Assembly: GCF_013001025.1 (NCBI RefSeq) | Contig: NZ_CP053021.1 | Span: forward strand, 3,128,001 to 3,192,000 | Source: Sphingobium yanoikuyae | Lineage (GTDB): Bacteria > Pseudomonadota > Alphaproteobacteria > Sphingomonadales > Sphingomonadaceae | Reading direction: 5' to 3' | Length of the DNA: 64,000 bases | Shown here: piece after piece, positions 62,215-64,000 of the stretch | Layout: the number at the start of each line of letters is the position of its first letter | Position numbering within the stretch: position 1 is the first letter of the stretch | Translations under genes and position numbers: made by a program | The notes under the pieces: generated by a model | Seen by the model: the letters and a program-made list of their open reading frames with translations, nothing else | What the model was told of the DNA's origin: nothing | The model's database searches: none

Positions 62215-63501
62215 TCAGCTTGCGACTGCCAGCAGCTTGGCACTCATCGCCGGCCATTCGCTCATGTCCCATCCTTCGGGCGTCTCGCGGGTAATGATCT
62301 GATCCGCGCCGAAGCAATTGCCGAGGTCAATATCCTCGCTCTTCTCGAACGCCCGGTCGGAGAGCGAATAGAAGGGGCGGACCTTGGGCAGGGTCAGGTC
62401 ATCGGGATTCTGCTCGACCACGATCGCCAGCCGGTGCGATCGCAGCCGCACCAGCGACCCGATCGGATAGATGCCGACCGCGCGCTGGAACGCCTGAAAG
62501 ATTTCCGCGTCGAACAGCGCGCCGCCATCCTCGTCGATCTTCAGCAAGGCGCGCGACGGGTCTTCGCCACTGCGGTGCAAGCGATTGGACGTCATGGCGT
62601 CATAGCTGTCGCAGATCGCGGCCATGCGCGCGAACATGCCGATCTGCTCGCCGGCCAGGCCATTGGGATAGCCGCTGCCGTCCAGCCGCTCATGATGGTT
62701 GAGGCACACGTCCAGCACTTCCGCCGGCATTTCGCCGCCCAGGGTCAGGAATTCATGCGCCAGCGTGGTGTGGCTCTTGACCACGTCCCACTCCTCCGGC
62801 GTCAGCGGCGCATCCTTGTCCCACACTTCCTGCGGCACATGGGCCATGCCCATGTCCATCAGCAGGCCGGCCAGGCCAGCCTTGCGGATATCCTCGGGCG
62901 ACAGGTGCATCTGCTGGGCAAGGCCGATCATCAGCGCGCAGACCGACAGCGCATGCTGATACAGATATTCGCCGCTATTCTTCATCCGCGTGATCGCCAT
63001 GAAGGCATGCGGGTTGCGCTGCACGGAGCTGGAAATCTCGTCGACCATGGTTTCCAGCTTGGCCGCCTTCACCGCCTTGCCCAGCCGCACATCCTCATAG
63101 AGCTTGCGCATGGTGCGACCCGACTTGCGCGCCAGCCGCTGGGCATGGACCATCTCGGCGCGGATCGGCAGCTTGTCCTTGGACAGCGGATCGAAGGGAC
63201 GGTCGACCGGCTGGGGCGCGGCGCGGCGCACGATCGTCGGCCCGGCGCGACCGAACACCCGTTCGCGCGGCTCGGCCATCTGCACCACGCGGGATGGCAC
63301 CGGCTGGGCCGGGGCCACATCCGCACCGCGCGACACGTCGATCGTCACCCACTCGACCTTGCTGGCATGCAGGTCCGCCAGTTGCTCGGGATCGTCGAGC
63401 AGCATCTTGCGTTTCCAGAAGGGGTGGGAAAACCACGACCCGTCCAGCTTGTGCAAGAACATCCCCAGTTTCACGTCCTGGGTGCGGATTTTTTTCAACA
63501 T
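62215..63501 (-). CDS. DUF3391 + HD-GYP domain protein with altered HD motif
   Basis: 428 residues. N-terminal DUF3391-like region (1-130; KKIRTQDVKLGMFLHKLDG), then an HD-GYP domain (about 150-345). H183, H244, the HHE (269-271) and GYP (277-279) motifs are present. The core HD motif (usually HDIGK) reads MDMGM here: M215-D216 and M219. Canonical HD-GYP proteins degrade cyclic-di-GMP; this one may bind without cutting, or cut poorly. Single gene. Confidence 0.85.
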   Translation of the reverse strand: MLKKIRTQDVKLGMFLHKLDGSWFSHPFWKRKMLLDDPEQLADLHASKVEWVTIDVSRGADVAPAQPVPSRVVQMAEPRERVFGRAGPTIVRRAAPQPVDRPFDPLSKDKLPIRAEMVHAQRLARKSGRTMRKLYEDVRLGKAVKAAKLETMVDEISSSVQRNPHAFMAITRMKNSGEYLYQHALSVCALMIGLAQQMHLSPEDIRKAGLAGLLMDMGMAHVPQEVWDKDAPLTPEEWDVVKSHTTLAHEFLTLGGEMPAEVLDVCLNHHERLDGSGYPNGLAGEQIGMFARMAAICDSYDAMTSNRLHRSGEDPSRALLKIDEDGGALFDAEIFQAFQRAVGIYPIGSLVRLRSHRLAIVVEQNPDDLTLPKVRPFYSLSDRAFEKSEDIDLGNCFGADQIITRETPEGWDMSEWPAMSAKLLAVAS

Positions 63502-63749
63502 TTATACGGCCCCGTAGTCCCCGCTTTCATTTCGCAGGTCGTGCCTTTCCAAAAGGTTAAGACACATGATCCCGGCAGCAAAAGGGCCGCATCGTTTCAC
63601 CGCATAAACGCGCGCCAACTGCTTGAAAGTCGTCAATTCTCTTCCTGGTTGCGGGAGACGGCACCTCGCGCCGGCCAATGATGTCGATGCGCCTACCGCA
63701 ACCGGCCGTTTTCGCTTATCCTCCTGCGGTCCGGACAGGGAGGCGATCG

Positions 63750-64000
63750 ATGCGCGTGATGGTGCTTGTGAAGGCGACGCAGGACAGCGAGGCAGGCGGC
63801 CCGCCCGACCCGGAGATGATGGCGGCGATGGGCCGCTTCAACGACGAACTGGAAGCGGCCGGCATATTGCGCATGGCCGACGGCCTGCTCCCCTCTTCCC
63901 ATGGCAAGCGTATCGCCTTCGACGGCACCGATCGCCGCGTCATCGACGGCCCCTTTCCCCAGGTCGGCGAACTGGTCGCCGGCTTCTGGCTGTGGGAGGT
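63750..64000 (+). CDS. YciI/DGPF domain protein (3' end outside window)
   Basis: At least 83 residues visible, no stop before the edge. Starts MRVMVLVKATQDSEAG with GGGAGG six bases before ATG 63750, then FNDELEAAGILRMADGLLPS and DRRVIDGPF, as in the YCII-related (DGPFAETKE) family, often encoded beside ECF sigma factors. An ECF sigma gene could follow beyond the window (inference). Confidence 0.85.
   Translation, partial: MRVMVLVKATQDSEAGGPPDPEMMAAMGRFNDELEAAGILRMADGLLPSSHGKRIAFDGTDRRVIDGPFPQVGELVAGFWLWE

Noticed and set aside
1..64000. CRISPR arrays, tRNA or rRNA genes
   Set aside because: I found no regularly spaced repeats with unique spacers, no tRNA-like T-loop with matching acceptor stem, and no rRNA sequence by reading. 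A dedicated tRNA search could still find something I missed.

Overview
The window looks like chromosomal DNA of a sphingomonad (Alphaproteobacteria, Sphingomonadaceae, most likely Sphingobium or a close relative). The reasons are the uniformly high GC content, a phoK alkaline phosphatase in which every active-site residue falls at the number known for Sphingomonas sp. BSAR-1 PhoK, alphaproteobacterial linkages such as purN-purM-DUF2066-hdaA-ppk-ppx and pheA next to a membrane-anchored cytochrome c, and TorF/MipA-type outer membrane proteins. I saw no rRNA, tRNA, CRISPR array, insertion sequence or prophage. The genus is an inference.

Layout. 1-760: 3' part of sdhB, cut by the window edge. 1039-9885: a surface-chemistry region with a TTG-started glycerophosphotransferase-like protein, a CDP-alcohol phosphatidyltransferase and a HIT hydrolase in an overlapping operon, two outer membrane barrels, two nucleotidyltransferases and a Wzx-like flippase. 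9926-14957: an M23 peptidase, then a Suv3-like RNA helicase overlapping an S4 RNA-binding gene. 14979-18133: MipA/OmpV barrel, a PurN-YjbR fusion and purM. 18353-23950: DUF2066, hdaA, ppk1, ppx. 23972-26975: Trm112, a LON-domain protein, CnoX-like thioredoxin, DUF2141 and a fatty acid hydroxylase.

27106-29094 is the one clear accessory island: a single AT-richer gene for an ABC-type AAA ATPase with a C-terminal TOPRIM/DUF4435-like nuclease region, followed by about 470 bp of non-coding DNA. Its architecture resembles the OLD and PARIS anti-phage families, and it is the best candidate here for an undescribed system.

29562-36819: pheA, cytochrome c, a glycerate kinase-like protein, a CNNM/CorC protein, an OmpA lipoprotein, fdxA, carD and a Tat-exported HisC-like aminotransferase. 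36858-47078: housekeeping and envelope genes on the minus strand (asparaginase-domain protein, proC, ybjN, ubiK, tspO, an RND efflux pair, tlyA, a DsbD/ScsB-type reductase). 47155-56887: phoK, a serine acetyltransferase, an OmpR/EnvZ-like pair, a TorF porin, a SulP transporter with beta-carbonic anhydrase, and an atypical response regulator. 57014-64000: a DEDDh exonuclease, a DUF969-DUF979-DUF2891 operon, a GH5 hydrolase, a small GIY-YIG protein, a degenerate HD-GYP protein and the start of a YciI gene.

Three different imperfect inverted-repeat elements (6088-6226, 16928-17025, 18197-18295) and several clear stem-loop terminators lie between genes. Starts were chosen by Shine-Dalgarno spacing and signal-peptide sense, and several differ from the longest reading frame.
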